Assembly: GCF_013019105.1 (NCBI RefSeq)
Contig: NZ_BLTE01000001.1
Span: 248,001 to 312,000, forward strand
Length of the DNA stretch: 64,000 nt
Direction of reading: 5' to 3'
Source: Fundidesulfovibrio magnetotacticus
GTDB lineage: Bacteria; Desulfobacterota; Desulfovibrionia; Desulfovibrionales; Desulfovibrionaceae
A program made the translations under genes and the position numbers. Shown here in pieces: positions 61,286 to 64,000 of the stretch. Position 1 is the stretch's first letter. Every line of letters begins with the position of its first letter. Below the pieces are notes generated by a model that saw only the letters and a list, made by a program, of their open reading frames with translations, was not told the DNA's origin and ran no database searches.

Positions 61286-62428
61286 TTGAAAGCAGAACCC
61301 GACGACCACGACGCACCGAGCATCGGCTTGCGCGAACTCCTGCGCAAGGCGGGAATCGACAGGAACGACCTCGGCGAGGGTTTCGGCGAGGGGGACCAGG
61401 CCTATGCCGACCTCCTGTACCACCTTACCAGGATGCGTTTTTCAGTCGAGGACTCGCTGCGGTACTGGAAAGGGATCATCTCCAACCTGGAGAAGCTGAA
61501 CGCCGCCCAGGGGCGCGACGTGGGGCTGCGTGTCGCCATCTGCGACTATTTCCAGAATCACCACCCCAAGCTGCGAAGCCCCATCCTCGTGGAGAGGAAG
61601 TTCCTGCTGCGCAAGGAAAGCGACAGCCTCGTGGACGAGCTCACGGGGCTCTACAACCGGCATTACTTCAAGAAATCGCTCCACCGGGAGATCGAACGGT
61701 TCAAGCGCTTCCAGCACCGTTTTTCCCTGATCATGCTCGTCCTCGACGACTTCCGGCAGATCGCGGAAACCCACGGTCAGCCCGGCTGCGAGGAGGTCCT
61801 CAGGGCCGTGGCCCGGACCCTGGACGAGACTGCCCGCGACACCGACCACATCGTGCGCTACGACACGGACACCTTCGGCCTGATCCTGCCCGAAACCAAC
61901 TGCGACCAGTCCTTGGCGGCCGCCGAACGGCTGCGGCAAACCCTGGAGCGCGCCCCCGTCCGGCTGAACGACACGCCAGTGACCCTGACCGCGAGCCTGG
62001 GCGTGGCCTGTTTTCCCGAGGACGCCATCAACGCCAAGACCCTGCTGGAGCGGATCGAAAAGGCCCTGGACGAGGCCAAGCGCACCGGCAACTGCGTCTT
62101 TTCCTTCTCGGGCAAGGACGCCGGGGCCACGGGCAAGGCCCCGGACCGCAATCCCGTAACGGCCACCGTGCTGCGCGTCACCTCGCGGAGCATGCACTGC
62201 CAGTCCTCCACGGTGATCCTGCCGGGCATGGAGGTGGACATCGTGGTCCCGGGCGAGCACCCAGGCGAATCCGACACGCACCTGGGGTGCCGCGTGATGC
62301 GCGTGTTGCGCCGGGAATGCCAGGCGGCGGAAGGCCCGTGCAACTTCACCATGCCCCTCGAAGTGGTCACCGCGGAGGAGCGCCGCGTGCTGCTCCACGG
62401 CTACCTCTTCAACGACAGGCCCGGCTAG
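61286..62428 (+). CDS. Degenerate GGDEF protein with conserved I-site
   Basis: 380 residues from TTG 61286 (GGAAGG upstream); GTG 61253 is an alternative. An N-terminal helical region (about 1-115) precedes a GGDEF fold (about 118-285, DELTGLYNRHYF). The active-site motif reads DTDTF (about 193-197) instead of GGDEF, so cyclase activity is probably lost. The inhibitory-site motif RDTD (184-187) lies exactly five residues before it, the standard RxxD-to-GGDEF spacing. This is the layout of c-di-GMP receptor proteins that bind the dinucleotide at the I-site. The C-terminal region (about 285-380) has a beta-rich PilZ-like composition, but I see no clear RxxxR-(D/N)xSxxG. Confidence 0.85.
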   Translation: MKAEPDDHDAPSIGLRELLRKAGIDRNDLGEGFGEGDQAYADLLYHLTRMRFSVEDSLRYWKGIISNLEKLNAAQGRDVGLRVAICDYFQNHHPKLRSPILVERKFLLRKESDSLVDELTGLYNRHYFKKSLHREIERFKRFQHRFSLIMLVLDDFRQIAETHGQPGCEEVLRAVARTLDETARDTDHIVRYDTDTFGLILPETNCDQSLAAAERLRQTLERAPVRLNDTPVTLTASLGVACFPEDAINAKTLLERIEKALDEAKRTGNCVFSFSGKDAGATGKAPDRNPVTATVLRVTSRSMHCQSSTVILPGMEVDIVVPGEHPGESDTHLGCRVMRVLRRECQAAEGPCNFTMPLEVVTAEERRVLLHGYLFNDRPG

Positions 62429-62566
62429 CCTTGAACCGTCGCGTCCGGCGCGACGCTGGCCGAAACGATGCGGCCGGGCACGGCCGCACGCCGTCGGTGC
62501 GGCACCGAACGGGCGTCCCGGGAGCCGTATGAGGTTCGTCGCCCACGGGATGCGTGCCCGCCCCGT

Positions 62567-64000
<1,434 letters not shown>

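Overview
The window is about 67% GC, densely coded, and reads as chromosomal core DNA of a free-living anaerobic or microaerobic deltaproteobacterium (Desulfobacterota), most like a Desulfovibrionaceae relative. The pointers are a multihaem cytochrome c operon, a KorDABC 2-oxoacid:ferredoxin oxidoreductase, sigma54 activators, DsrE, and protein flavour throughout. A complete 14-subunit complex I (Nuo) is unusual for classical Desulfovibrio and suggests the magneticus/Fundidesulfovibrio side of the family; this is inference, because no rRNA is present. No tRNA, rRNA, IS element, prophage or CRISPR array was seen.

Layout. 1-847: 3' part of thiL. 1097-5574 (-): an operon for a Tat-exported Fe-S protein, a small membrane cytochrome b-like protein, an octahaem cytochrome c/b fusion and a DsrE protein, divergent from a sigma54 activator (5716-7278). 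The octahaem gene has an in-frame UGA at 3829-3831 followed by a good bacterial SECIS hairpin, so it most likely encodes one 834-residue selenoprotein rather than two ORFs. 7365-13140: a small coiled-coil protein, two secreted paralogues, hemW, queH, an RNase E/G and a radical SAM protein. 13224-19544: trmI, a sirtuin, and the Tol-Pal envelope system tolQRAB-pal. 19693-22912: an esterase, a small secreted protein, an iron-sulfur flavoprotein and a LUD protein, with a run of perfect hairpins at 20833-20950. 23011-26712: the rpmH-rnpA-yidD-yidC-jag operon, in which rnpA has no usable start after rpmH and appears to begin 4 nt upstream of it, enclosing rpmH as in Thermus. 26938-35598: a FlxA-like protein behind a sigma54-type promoter, an AMIN-domain protein, glycosyltransferases, nfo, yaiI and a polysaccharide flippase. 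35779-50094: the nuo operon with a nuoB-nuoC-nuoD triple fusion and a Rex-like operator upstream. 50091-56840 (-): a hybrid sensor kinase, korDABC and a double-hotdog thioesterase. 57091-60184: an XRE-cupin regulator, an acyl-CoA synthetase and an L,D-transpeptidase. 60447-64000: a DJ-1/PfpI protein, a degenerate GGDEF protein that keeps its c-di-GMP I-site, and the 3' part of recQ.

How it fits together. Two redox modules dominate. The selenocytochrome operon looks like a periplasm-facing quinone-linked reductase under enhancer control. The Nuo operon and the ferredoxin-dependent Kor enzyme are central energy metabolism, the former apparently under NADH/NAD+ (Rex) control. The rest is translation, RNA and envelope housekeeping. 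The strongest candidates for new biology are the seleno-octahaem protein and the overlapping rpmH/rnpA start.
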